Of a stretch of DNA of 14,530 nt, positions 8,028 to 14,530 are shown piece by piece. The notes under the pieces were generated by a model, which was not told the origin of the DNA, did no database searches, and worked only from the letters and a program-made list of their open reading frames with translations. Source of the stretch: UBA11795 sp964652755. GTDB lineage: Bacteria > Chloroflexota > Dehalococcoidia > Lucifugimonadales > UBA826. The DNA lies in contig CAZZBP010000055.1 of NCBI GenBank assembly GCA_964652755.1, positions 1-14,530 on the forward strand, read 5' to 3'. Position 1 is the stretch's first letter. Each line of letters opens with the position of its first letter. A program made the position numbers and the translations under genes.

Positions 8028-8936
8028 CTATGAGGACAACCATTTAGGAGAGCTAGTTTCATTACTCATCGCTTCAATAGTTACCTCGTCGCCTATCGTG
8101 ATGGTGGTCAGATCGTCAGGAATGAGAAATTTTCCGTCATAAAATTTCTTGGTCGCCGTGAACACTTCTTCCTCCGCTCCAGGTCCGCCAACGATGTGAT
8201 AAAAGGCCGCCAGTCTGGGCCGTACATCAGAGAAGATACCCGCCACCTGTTCCGGAGTAGCATGATGATCAATGATTGCCCTTGTGTGAACAGGATCCCT
8301 TCCTATTGATTCAGATCTCTTCCAGATCGCCCCGGGGGCCGCTACCTCGTGAACTAGAAGATCGGCGTTTTTAGCTATCGCCGCCATAGAGGGCATGTAT
8401 CTGGTATCTCCAGAAAATACCGCCTTCCTTCCACCGTAACTGACAACATAACCGACAGCCCCGGGCACAGGATGATGATCAACTTCAAAAGATTCCACGG
8501 TAATTTTGCCTTTCTGATACACGAATCCAGGTGAGGTATCTATTCCAGTAAGTATTGCTCCTTGCGGGTCAAATTTTTCGTCAAGATCTCTCCGAACATG
8601 CACATCCACATGGAAGGCTCTAGAAAGATTGGACATCATGTCGGAAGTGCCTGCCGGACCGAATACCGACACTGGGCAGCGTCGACCGTATAACCACCCC
8701 GTCAGCCACAGATCCGGAATTCCCACACAGTGATCATAGTGCAGGTGAGTTAAAAAAACCGTGTCAATTTCTTTGAGCGGAACGTTTGTCTGGTTAATTC
8801 TCTGAGCGGCTCCTCTCCCGCAGTCGATAATTAACCTGTCATTCCCGCCCTCTACCAACACACTGCAACCCATACGCTCCACGAGGGGAACGGGGGTCCC
8901 TGTTCCCAAAAGTGTAATCCTGAGGTCATCATTCAT
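8028..8936 (-). CDS. MBL-fold hydrolase, RNase Z / arylsulfatase-like (AtsA-like) group
   Basis: 302 residues, full length for RNase Z-type metallo-beta-lactamase-fold proteins, and cytosolic with no signal peptide. Dinuclear zinc ligands are all visible: HLHYDH (His64, His66, Asp68, His69), a His in VDHHPV (154/155), Asp177 in FSGDT, and a C-terminal His247 in FYHIVGG. A conserved IIDHHATPEQV (221-231) and an N-terminal LLGTGTP (9-15) complete the pattern. True tRNase Z enzymes carry an exosite arm that I do not recognise here, so a small-molecule hydrolase (phosphodiester, sulfate ester or lactone) is more likely. In context it could hydrolyse a ring-cleavage or conjugate intermediate; that is inference. 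The ATG at 8936 has AAAGGAAG 5-6 bases upstream. It is divergent from the VOC gene and upstream of the MFS gene. Confidence 0.8.
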   Translation of the reverse strand: MNDDLRITLLGTGTPVPLVERMGCSVLVEGGNDRLIIDCGRGAAQRINQTNVPLKEIDTVFLTHLHYDHCVGIPDLWLTGWLYGRRCPVSVFGPAGTSDMMSNLSRAFHVDVHVRRDLDEKFDPQGAILTGIDTSPGFVYQKGKITVESFEVDHHPVPGAVGYVVSYGGRKAVFSGDTRYMPSMAAIAKNADLLVHEVAAPGAIWKRSESIGRDPVHTRAIIDHHATPEQVAGIFSDVRPRLAAFYHIVGGPGAEEEVFTATKKFYDGKFLIPDDLTTITIGDEVTIEAMSNETSSPKWLSS

Positions 8937-9062
8937 GAAACTTCCTTTAAGCCCTTTGAAACCGAATTATTCATATTTATATGACATGTATGCTCAACGA
9001 GTATACTGTCAACCTGTACTTTGGATTGAATTGTGCTTGCAGCAATGAGGAGATGGAAAATA
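8937..9062. promoter_or_regulatory. Divergent promoter/operator region between MBL and VOC genes
   Basis: This AT-rich spacer contains a perfect 14-base palindrome TCATATTTATATGA (8971-8984), a likely regulator site. TATACT at 9002-9007 is a fair -10 for the VOC gene. On the minus strand several TATAAA/AATAAT-like boxes precede the MBL gene. AGGAGA (9048-9053) is the Shine-Dalgarno that decides the VOC start at 9063 over an upstream in-frame GTG at 9033. Confidence 0.4.
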
Positions 9063-9560
9063 ATGGTAAAGGTAAAACAACTCGGTCACCTAGTTATTCG
9101 AGTGAACGATCTCAATAAATCGGAAAGTTTTTACCGGGAAATCCTGGGCCTCTCGGTTACTACGAGAAGACCGACTGGAACAATGATATTCCTCAGTTCG
9201 AGGAACGATGCTTCTCACGAACTGGCTCTTATACAGTCAGAATCCGAGATAAACGGTGATGGTTCTTCCGGTAACAGCCTGGTTCACTTCGCATGGGAAA
9301 TGGAAACTCTTGAAGACGTTCAGGAAATCCATAGAAAATGCGTGTCTGAGAAAGTGGAGATACGCAATGTTGCTGATCATGGAGTTTCTCTTGGATTCTA
9401 CATATCAGACCCCGATGGAAACGAAATAGAGCTTTTTTACGAACTCCCAAGCTCAACTTGGCCCCAGGAGGGATACCTTTTTGCAGGGGAATTCCCCGGA
9501 TCGCTGGAAGGTGCTGAGGCTAAAAAGGTGACAGAAGCTGAATTGACCTCTGGTTCATAG
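9063..9560 (+). CDS. VOC-family protein with extradiol dioxygenase-like metal site
   Basis: 165 residues from the ATG at 9063, chosen over the in-frame GTG at 9033 because AGGAGA sits 9 bases upstream. One pair of beta-alpha-beta-beta-beta modules: the first begins with LGHLVIRVNDLNKSESFYRE (His9), the second with SLVHFAWEM (His75), and the end reads SDPDGNEIELFYE (Glu123). His9, His75 and Glu123 match the 2-His-1-Glu Fe(II) triad of type I extradiol dioxygenases, and DHGVS (105-109) matches the conserved active-site His of that group. Classic catechol 2,3-dioxygenases are twice as long, so this would be a single-module form; glyoxalase I or another VOC lyase is the alternative. It lies 85 bases before the HpaB-family gene on the same strand, which supports ring cleavage of a hydroxylated aromatic (inference). 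The last 30 residues are an acidic tail. Confidence 0.75.
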   Translation: MVKVKQLGHLVIRVNDLNKSESFYREILGLSVTTRRPTGTMIFLSSRNDASHELALIQSESEINGDGSSGNSLVHFAWEMETLEDVQEIHRKCVSEKVEIRNVADHGVSLGFYISDPDGNEIELFYELPSSTWPQEGYLFAGEFPGSLEGAEAKKVTEAELTSGS

Positions 9561-9645
9561 TCAAGTAATTGCACCTGCTAAATCTAGCAACCGTCCCATA
9601 GTAGAACACCAAAAATAATGGCATAGGAATATAGTAAGGTGAGCT

Positions 9646-11091
9646 GTGCCTGCAAGAACCGGTGAACAATACATTGAAGGATTGAGAGCATCGGCAAAAG
9701 ATCTCTGGATTGCGGGGGAACGTGTGTCAGATGTCACTTCGCACCCGGCATTCGCCGGCTGTACAAGATCCATCTCTGCGCTTTATGACATGCAGCATGA
9801 TCCAGTCATTGCACCTGAAATGACATTTGAATCGACTTCAGGCAACGGCCGTGACGGTCTTTCATTCATAGCTCCAACTTGTAGAAAAGAGCTAGAAGAT
9901 CGCGGAAACATGATGCTGAAATGGGCCCAATACAGCGGCGGTATTCTGGGAAGAACCCCCGATTATATGAATGTGATTCTCATGGCTTGCTCCGCTGCGT
10001 CAGATTTTTTCGGTCAACGATCTCCCGATTTCGCTAGTAACATACGTAACTATTACCAATACGTGATGAGCAACGATTTGACCCTCACTCACACGCTAGT
10101 CAACGTCAGGCGAAGTAAGACTGCCACCGGGCATGTCAAGGGAGATGACCTAGGGTTGCACCTTGTTAAGGAAACTGATAGCGGCATAATAGTGAAAGGA
10201 GCAAGGATCCTAGCCACCCTTGCACCTATATCGGACGAAATACTTGTTTTTCCATCATCTGTCGCACCATCTGACCCTAGTTCTGTTGGGCATGCCATCG
10301 CTTTCGGCTTACCTTGCGACACTCAGGGTATGAAGTTGCTGTGCAGAGAGAGCCTTGATCTGGGCAGGTCAAACTTTGACCACCCCCTGGGGTCTCGGTT
10401 CGACGAAGGGGACGCAGTGGTGATATTTGACGATGTTCTCGTACCGTGGGAAAGGGTATTTGTACTCAATGATGTTGAGATTGCCAATGGTGCGTTTTCC
10501 CAAACACAGGCTGGCCCCCATATCAGTCACCAGATAATTACAAAGAACCTGGCGAAGGCCGAATTCCTGCTTGGCATGGCTACGCTTATGACAGAAACTC
10601 TCGGTACAAGTGACGCTCCTCACATCCAGTCCCTTGCCTCTGAACTGGTTATGGCACACGGGGTCACAAAAGCCTGTCTCACGGCATCAATGGCAAATTC
10701 GAAGAAGAATGAATGGGGAGTTTTCTCTCCTGACCCCGCACCGTTGGGTACCGCTAAGTCGGTGTTCACCACAGCGTATCCCAGGCTTATCGAAATATTG
10801 CAGCTCCTTGGATCCAGTAGCCTGATGGCAATACCCACAGAATCAGACTTCGACAGTGAGATTGGAGACTTTCTTGAGAACTATCTTTCAACCGATAAGC
10901 TGGACGGAAGGTCTAGGGTCAAGCTATTCCGTATGGCGTGGGATCTCACCATAAGCTCATTCGGAAGTCGCCAAGTTCTCTACGAACGGTTCTTTGGTGG
11001 AGATCCTTTCAGAACTTCGGCTCTAACTTTCGATAGATACGATAAAGAAGATGCAAAGAGGCGGGCTATGGAAGTAATAGACAGGTACTGA
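9646..11091 (+). CDS. HpaB-family FADH2-dependent monooxygenase (4-hydroxyphenylacetate 3-hydroxylase-like, oxygenase component)
   Basis: 481 residues, matching the two-domain HpaB/PvcC oxygenase family, which uses reduced flavin supplied by a separate reductase to ortho-hydroxylate phenols. Visible: ARTGEQYIEGLR at the start, VSDVTSHPAF (27-36), YDMQHDP (47-53), GRTPDYMNV (102-110), LTHTLVN (147-153), a central beta region with GARILATLAPISDEILVFPS, and FDDVLVPWERVF (261-272) of the C-terminal helical domain. Arg103, Tyr107 and His149 fall where I recall the substrate-binding Arg, Tyr and His of Thermus HpaB. The start is GTG at 9646 with AAGGTGAG just upstream. No HpaC-type reductase is visible in the window. 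The real substrate is unknown; the family also includes chlorophenol hydroxylases and radical-type acyl-CoA dehydratases, but those carry Cys/His cluster ligands that I do not see. Confidence 0.88.
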   Translation: MPARTGEQYIEGLRASAKDLWIAGERVSDVTSHPAFAGCTRSISALYDMQHDPVIAPEMTFESTSGNGRDGLSFIAPTCRKELEDRGNMMLKWAQYSGGILGRTPDYMNVILMACSAASDFFGQRSPDFASNIRNYYQYVMSNDLTLTHTLVNVRRSKTATGHVKGDDLGLHLVKETDSGIIVKGARILATLAPISDEILVFPSSVAPSDPSSVGHAIAFGLPCDTQGMKLLCRESLDLGRSNFDHPLGSRFDEGDAVVIFDDVLVPWERVFVLNDVEIANGAFSQTQAGPHISHQIITKNLAKAEFLLGMATLMTETLGTSDAPHIQSLASELVMAHGVTKACLTASMANSKKNEWGVFSPDPAPLGTAKSVFTTAYPRLIEILQLLGSSSLMAIPTESDFDSEIGDFLENYLSTDKLDGRSRVKLFRMAWDLTISSFGSRQVLYERFFGGDPFRTSALTFDRYDKEDAKRRAMEVIDRY

Positions 11092-11110
11092 CAATACTTC
11101 GTTATAGATG

Positions 11111-11151
11111 ATGGGTTACGGGGCCGGTAGCTTTTGCGCCCAGTAACTCAT
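11111..11151. terminator. Long hairpin between convergent genes, probable bidirectional terminator
   Basis: Bases 11111-11124 pair with 11138-11151 as a 14-position stem with one mismatch (G/A) and one G-T wobble: TGGGTTACGGGGC against GCCCAGTAACTCA, with a 13-base loop. It begins 20 bases after the HpaB stop and ends about 45 bases before the Ldh2 stop. There is no clean T-run on either side, so termination would be non-canonical; a convergent-gene insulator fits best. Confidence 0.5.
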
Positions 11152-11196
11152 GATTAAACTTCTTTCCGATCAGAACTTTCCGCTAGAACACAGAAA

Positions 11197-12297
11197 CTAG
11201 ATTACCTTTAAAGCAGGTACACCCAGCTCACCGGTCATGTTATCGAACCATTCCATGACTTCCTTATGAAGAGGCACTCCATTGGCTCGCCTGTCCTTTT
11301 CATCTTCGGATTCTGCAAGTCCAGGGTAAATAACGCGGTCGTGGCCAGCTGCTGGCTTGGTTTCCCTGAGCATTTGTAGCATACGATCCATTTTTTCTTT
11401 GAACTCATCTACGTCGGTAAAAGCCGCGATGTTATATGCGGCAAAATAGTGCTTGTAACCACTCTCAAAACGTTCTGTATCAAACATACCGGGAACTGAA
11501 CCGGAGAGAAATGCCCCCAGAACTTCAACCATGAGCATGAATCCATAACCCTTATGGGAACCGTTCTCCCTTGTCCCCCCTACAGGAAGTAAACTGCCAT
11601 ACCATCCATCTTCGGGCACAGGAGTTTCCTCAAGTATTGGTGTCCCTTCCTTGTCTGCAATCCAGCCCGGTAAAAGATCAGACCCTACCCTCCTCGCAAG
11701 CGAAAACTTGTTACCAGCAATTTGGGAGGTAGCCGCATCAAAAAGCAATGGTGCCTCATTCTTGCCAGGAGCGGCCATAGATATTGGATTGGTACCAAAC
11801 CTAGGTTCGGATGCAAAGGTGGGTAATACCCCGGTGCCCGCTGCCGTCGCGCACATCCCGACCATGTCATTTTTTGCGGCATGCATAGAAAAATGTCCAA
11901 CGGCACCGAGATGTCCGCCGTTATTCATCGTCACTATTCCCACTCCCACTGTCTTCGCCTTTTCAATCGCTATGTCCATCGCTCTTCTACCTAGAATGAT
12001 CCCGAGTCCTCTGTCGGCGTTTATAACTGCCGTTCCTGGCGTTTCCCGTTCTATGATCCACTTGGGGCTGGGATTGATCTGGCCACTGGTGTATTGATCC
12101 ACATAGGAACGAAGCATATTCGATACCCCGTGTGTTTCAACTCCGCGGAGATCAGTCATAGTCAAGACATTTGCAGCTTCCTCAGAATCTGACCGAGACA
12201 CTCCCATTTTCTCAAAGATCGCACAGACAACCTCGTGGAGTGATTCCACCGTTACTCGTTCTGAATCCTCAGCTTTCGGTTTAAATCTTTCTAACAT
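11197..12297 (-). CDS. Ldh2 / malate-lactate dehydrogenase family NAD(P)-dependent oxidoreductase
   Basis: 366 residues, full length for the Ldh2/MdhII family, which interconverts 2-hydroxy and 2-oxo acids (malate, lactate, ureidoglycolate, sulfolactate) or imino acids with NAD(P)H, in the cytosol and usually as a dimer. Key motifs: DLRGVETHGV (49-58) with Arg51 and catalytic-type His56, NNGGHLGAVGHF (125-136) with His129, FGTNPISMAAPG (167-178) and DAATSQIAGNK (187-197). SHKGYG (247-252) and the C-terminal helices are also typical. AAGGGG sits 8 bases before the ATG, directly after the GMC stop, and only 16 bases separate the genes, so GMC and Ldh2 very likely form one transcript. Substrate cannot be deduced; a 2-hydroxy acid made downstream of the GMC enzyme is a reasonable guess. 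Confidence 0.88.
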   Translation of the reverse strand: MLERFKPKAEDSERVTVESLHEVVCAIFEKMGVSRSDSEEAANVLTMTDLRGVETHGVSNMLRSYVDQYTSGQINPSPKWIIERETPGTAVINADRGLGIILGRRAMDIAIEKAKTVGVGIVTMNNGGHLGAVGHFSMHAAKNDMVGMCATAAGTGVLPTFASEPRFGTNPISMAAPGKNEAPLLFDAATSQIAGNKFSLARRVGSDLLPGWIADKEGTPILEETPVPEDGWYGSLLPVGGTRENGSHKGYGFMLMVEVLGAFLSGSVPGMFDTERFESGYKHYFAAYNIAAFTDVDEFKEKMDRMLQMLRETKPAAGHDRVIYPGLAESEDEKDRRANGVPLHKEVMEWFDNMTGELGVPALKVI

Positions 12298-12313
12298 TTA
12301 AGTTTCCCCTTAC

Positions 12314-13861
12314 TTAGCTATCTTTGGATATTAGGTCTGCCATTCTTTCCCCGATCATCATCGTCGTAACGTTTGTATTGGCCCTTATGCAATCCGGCAT
12401 AATAGAGGCATCTATAACACTCAAGTTATCGACACCATATACCCTTCCATATTGATTTACCACGGCCATATCGTCCGATTCCGGACCCATCTTACATGTA
12501 GCAGAAATATGTTGATTAGTGGTTGCGTTCCTAAGCAACCATTCGTCAAGTTTCTCGTCACTCGAAATATCAGCATCCGTGGGATTAATTCTTGTATCAA
12601 CTATATTTGCAAAGGCTGCTTGAGTTGATATCTCTATTGCCTTGCATACCGCTTCACGACCACGCATACGATCAAATTCATCATCATAATAGTTAAAATC
12701 CAGATTTGGCTGAACGTTTACATCACGGGAAGAGAGTGTGAGTTCCCCAGAGCTTTTTGCCAGGCTTAGCTGGATGAGTATTCTCACTCCTACGGCCTTG
12801 TTTACATCGCCTTCATGGCTTTTTGTATCAACCGCAAAACTATTCATCACGAGTTTAATATCATTTCGAATATCCGAACCGGTGGCAGTGTATCTCGCCA
12901 TGACCTGGGTTCTCGGATTCTTAGGATCCATCGAGTGGCCAGGTTTTGTACCCCATGTGACGCCTATTAGAGGATGATCGCGAAGATTCTGGCCTACACC
13001 AGGCAGATCACATATCACTTTAATTCCATGGGTTAATAGCTGCTTCGAAGGTCCAATCCCGGATAACATCAGTAAATGTGGAGACGATACAGCTCCTGCA
13101 CTAAGGATGATCATTTCTCCTCGAACCAGGATTTTCTCCCCGTCGCTTTCAGCCTCTACTCCAACAGCCTTCTTTCCTTCAAAGACGATCCTGTGGGTCA
13201 GGACGTTAGCTCGAATTGTAAGGTTTAGTCTGTGCCTGGCAAGAGAGAGATATCCGATACTTGTGCTCCATCTGATATCGTTCGGATTGTTAAAAGGTGT
13301 AGGCCCTACGCCAGTAACATCTGGGCTGTTCTGATCTTCTCCATCAGGAAATCCCAGTTCCTTGCAAGATTCGTAGAAAGCAATCTGTGACGGTAACCAA
13401 TCCTCTTTTTTGTGCCGCCTGGCTATGATCGGTCCCTGATTGCCATGGAAATCCCCCGAATAGTCGAGATCGGTCTCAAGCTTCCTGAAGAATGGGAGGG
13501 TCTTCTCATAACTCCATTCGGTATTCCCTAGTTCGGCCCAGTGATCGTAATCTTCGGGCATCCCCCTCAAGAAAACCTGTCCGTTTATCGCGCTAGACCC
13601 GCCTGTAACCTTTCCCCTTGGAACAGCCATAAGTTCGGCGAGAGGTGAGGGATTTCCCATGAATTGCCAGTTATGATCCTTGGTAATAATGTCTGCACCG
13701 GTGGACAATCCTTCTCTGACTTCGTCGGGCGTGGACTCAATATCCGGGTAATCCGGACCTGCTTCCAGCAGTAACACCGAGTTATGAGGATTTTCAGTTA
13801 ATCTTGTAGCTAAGATCGCGCCTGCAGATCCCGCCCCCACGATCACGTAGTTATATTGCAT
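12314..13861 (-). CDS. GMC-family FAD-dependent oxidoreductase (choline dehydrogenase-like)
   Basis: 515 residues, normal for GMC alcohol oxidases/dehydrogenases. The N-terminal FAD-binding motif VIVGAGSAG occupies 6-14, with EAGP at 33-36. The first GMC signature is PRGKVTGGSSAINGQVFLRG (81-100), followed by a second signature GAVSSPHLLMLSGIGP. The C-terminal active site has QHISATCKMG with His451 and RANTNVTTMMIGERMADLI with Asn497, the His/Asn pair of choline oxidase-type members. The reaction is oxidation of a primary or secondary alcohol to a carbonyl; the substrate is not evident. No signal peptide. The ATG at 13861 has only a weak AAGTGAG upstream. It is the first gene of a two-gene unit with Ldh2. 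It is divergent from the broken PHP gene, so its promoter should lie in 13862-13990, where I see no clear boxes. Confidence 0.9.
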   Translation of the reverse strand: MQYNYVIVGAGSAGAILATRLTENPHNSVLLLEAGPDYPDIESTPDEVREGLSTGADIITKDHNWQFMGNPSPLAELMAVPRGKVTGGSSAINGQVFLRGMPEDYDHWAELGNTEWSYEKTLPFFRKLETDLDYSGDFHGNQGPIIARRHKKEDWLPSQIAFYESCKELGFPDGEDQNSPDVTGVGPTPFNNPNDIRWSTSIGYLSLARHRLNLTIRANVLTHRIVFEGKKAVGVEAESDGEKILVRGEMIILSAGAVSSPHLLMLSGIGPSKQLLTHGIKVICDLPGVGQNLRDHPLIGVTWGTKPGHSMDPKNPRTQVMARYTATGSDIRNDIKLVMNSFAVDTKSHEGDVNKAVGVRILIQLSLAKSSGELTLSSRDVNVQPNLDFNYYDDEFDRMRGREAVCKAIEISTQAAFANIVDTRINPTDADISSDEKLDEWLLRNATTNQHISATCKMGPESDDMAVVNQYGRVYGVDNLSVIDASIMPDCIRANTNVTTMMIGERMADLISKDS

Positions 13862-13990
13862 GGTCTCACTTATTTCTTTCAGACAGTGTTCTTATTACCG
13901 TTAAGATATGGGTTCAACCGTATAGCAAGACTCCCAGAATGTGTCCAGAATTATAGTAAAAAGTTGAATCGCAGAATAGACCATTGCTTC

Positions 13991-14530
13991 TGGCCTCCTT
14001 TTACAGATGAGAATCAAATAATAGTCGCCAGTCAACGGGGAAAAATCAGATGCCAGCAAACCATATGGTACAAAGGAAATCTGCACACTCACACAACTGA
14101 ATCAGATGGAGATGAGACCCCAGAGAAAGTATGCAAATGGTTCGAGGATCATGGCTACGATTTCCTGATGCTCAGCGATCACAATCACCTTACACTACTC
14201 GATTACGGTGAATCAGGTCTATCCAGATAGATATTAATTCCAGGGGAAGAGATAAGCACGAATGTGAAACACGGATCATTACCCATTCATATCGGGGCTA
14301 TCGGGATCAATCGCCTCCTGGAACCGGGAACAGGAGAAGATATCGTTTCCACACTACAGGTGAATATAGATTCTATTCGGGAAGCCGGCGGGAGCAGTTG
14401 CATCAACCACCCAAATTTCAGGTGGGCATTTGACCATACCCACATGTCCCAGATGGAAGGGGCAAACATGTTTGAGGTATTTAACGGAAGTCGTGGGTGT
14501 AACAATGATGGCGGACCGGGCAAACCCTCT
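13991..14530 (+). pseudogene. PHP-domain metal-dependent hydrolase gene, broken by an in-frame TAG (partial, runs off window)
   Basis: The plus frame reads WYKGNLHTHTTESDGDE (from 14066), then FLMLSDHNHLTLLDYG, then a TAG at 14228-14230. It continues in the same frame with LIPGEEIS, NIDSIREAGG, INHPNFRWAFDH, MFEVFNG and GGPGKPS to the window end. Together these are the ordered motifs of a PHP phosphoesterase/hydrolase: HxH at 14084-14092, SDHNH at 14174-14188, GEE at 14243-14251, HPNF at 14408-14419. The stop removes the GEE and HPN metal ligands, so the short product would be inactive. There is also no in-frame ATG before the HTH motif; only TTG (13856, 13964) or GTG (13886) exist, none with a Shine-Dalgarno. 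Homologues I recall start just before a PFxxxxxWYKGNLH-like stretch. A sequencing error at the TAG is the alternative. Confidence 0.7.

Noticed and set aside
9033..9062. Upstream GTG start for the VOC gene adding ten residues
   Set aside because: The added residues do not belong to the VOC fold and AGGAGA is correctly spaced for the ATG at 9063.
9576..9589. Small inverted repeat TGCTA-AATC-TAGCA between the VOC and HpaB genes
   Set aside because: Five-bp arms with no T-run are too weak to call a terminator or operator.
11651..12097. 148-residue plus-strand ORF
   Set aside because: Antisense shadow of the Ldh2 gene, whose minus-strand frame has all family motifs.
1..14530. CRISPR arrays, tRNA/rRNA genes, insertion sequences or integrases
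   Set aside because: No regularly spaced direct repeats, no tRNA-like cloverleaf noticed, and no transposase or recombinase motifs in any frame read.

Overview
The window looks like a piece of a bacterial metagenome-assembled genome. It has Shine-Dalgarno-led genes, ATG and GTG starts, AT-leaning base composition (judged by eye) and a 10-N scaffold gap. The gene mix is catabolic: an HpaB-type flavin monooxygenase, a VOC/extradiol-like enzyme, an FAH-family enzyme, Ldh2-type and GMC oxidoreductases, a DHA2 drug/metabolite exporter, an RNase Z-like metallo-hydrolase and a PHP-domain protein. To me this resembles marine SAR202-type Chloroflexota or relatives. That assignment rests on gene content alone and is not proven by any marker gene; there are no rRNA or tRNA genes here.

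Layout. 1-3646 (minus) is the N-terminal 1,215 residues of a very large exported protein: an N-terminal membrane segment, three PPC-like beta domains, a Ser/Thr/Ala linker, a LamG-like region and an HExxH metalloprotease-like region, running off the left edge. A 191-base divergent spacer with a 7-7-7 palindrome separates it from a PLP enzyme of the threonine aldolase/beta-eliminating lyase group (3838-4959, plus). 4974-5627 (minus) has no intact gene but holds a badly decayed M24 (Xaa-Pro peptidase/ectoine hydrolase-like) pseudogene. An FAH-family gene follows (5653-6408, plus), convergent with a DHA2 MFS exporter (6472-7919, minus) that is interrupted by the assembly gap. Upstream of the exporter, on the same strand, is an MBL-fold hydrolase (8028-8936). 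It is divergent from a VOC gene (9063-9560) and an HpaB-family hydroxylase gene (9646-11091), both plus. A long hairpin separates these from the tightly spaced GMC oxidoreductase-Ldh2 pair (minus, transcribed 13861 to 11197). The right edge (about 13991-14530, plus) holds a PHP-domain gene broken by an in-frame TAG.

How they may work together (inference). HpaB-type ortho-hydroxylation of a phenol, an extradiol-type cleavage by the VOC protein and processing of the product by the FAH-family and MBL-fold hydrolases would make a small meta-cleavage-style aromatic module. The exporter could handle substrate or toxic product, and the GMC and Ldh2 enzymes could oxidise alcohol and 2-hydroxy-acid intermediates. 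The two decayed genes suggest a region under gene turnover. The most notable items are the triplicated secreted protein, the M24 pseudogene, the FAH homologue lacking its usual catalytic His/Glu, and the interrupted PHP gene. I do not see a clear-cut new defence or mobile system.
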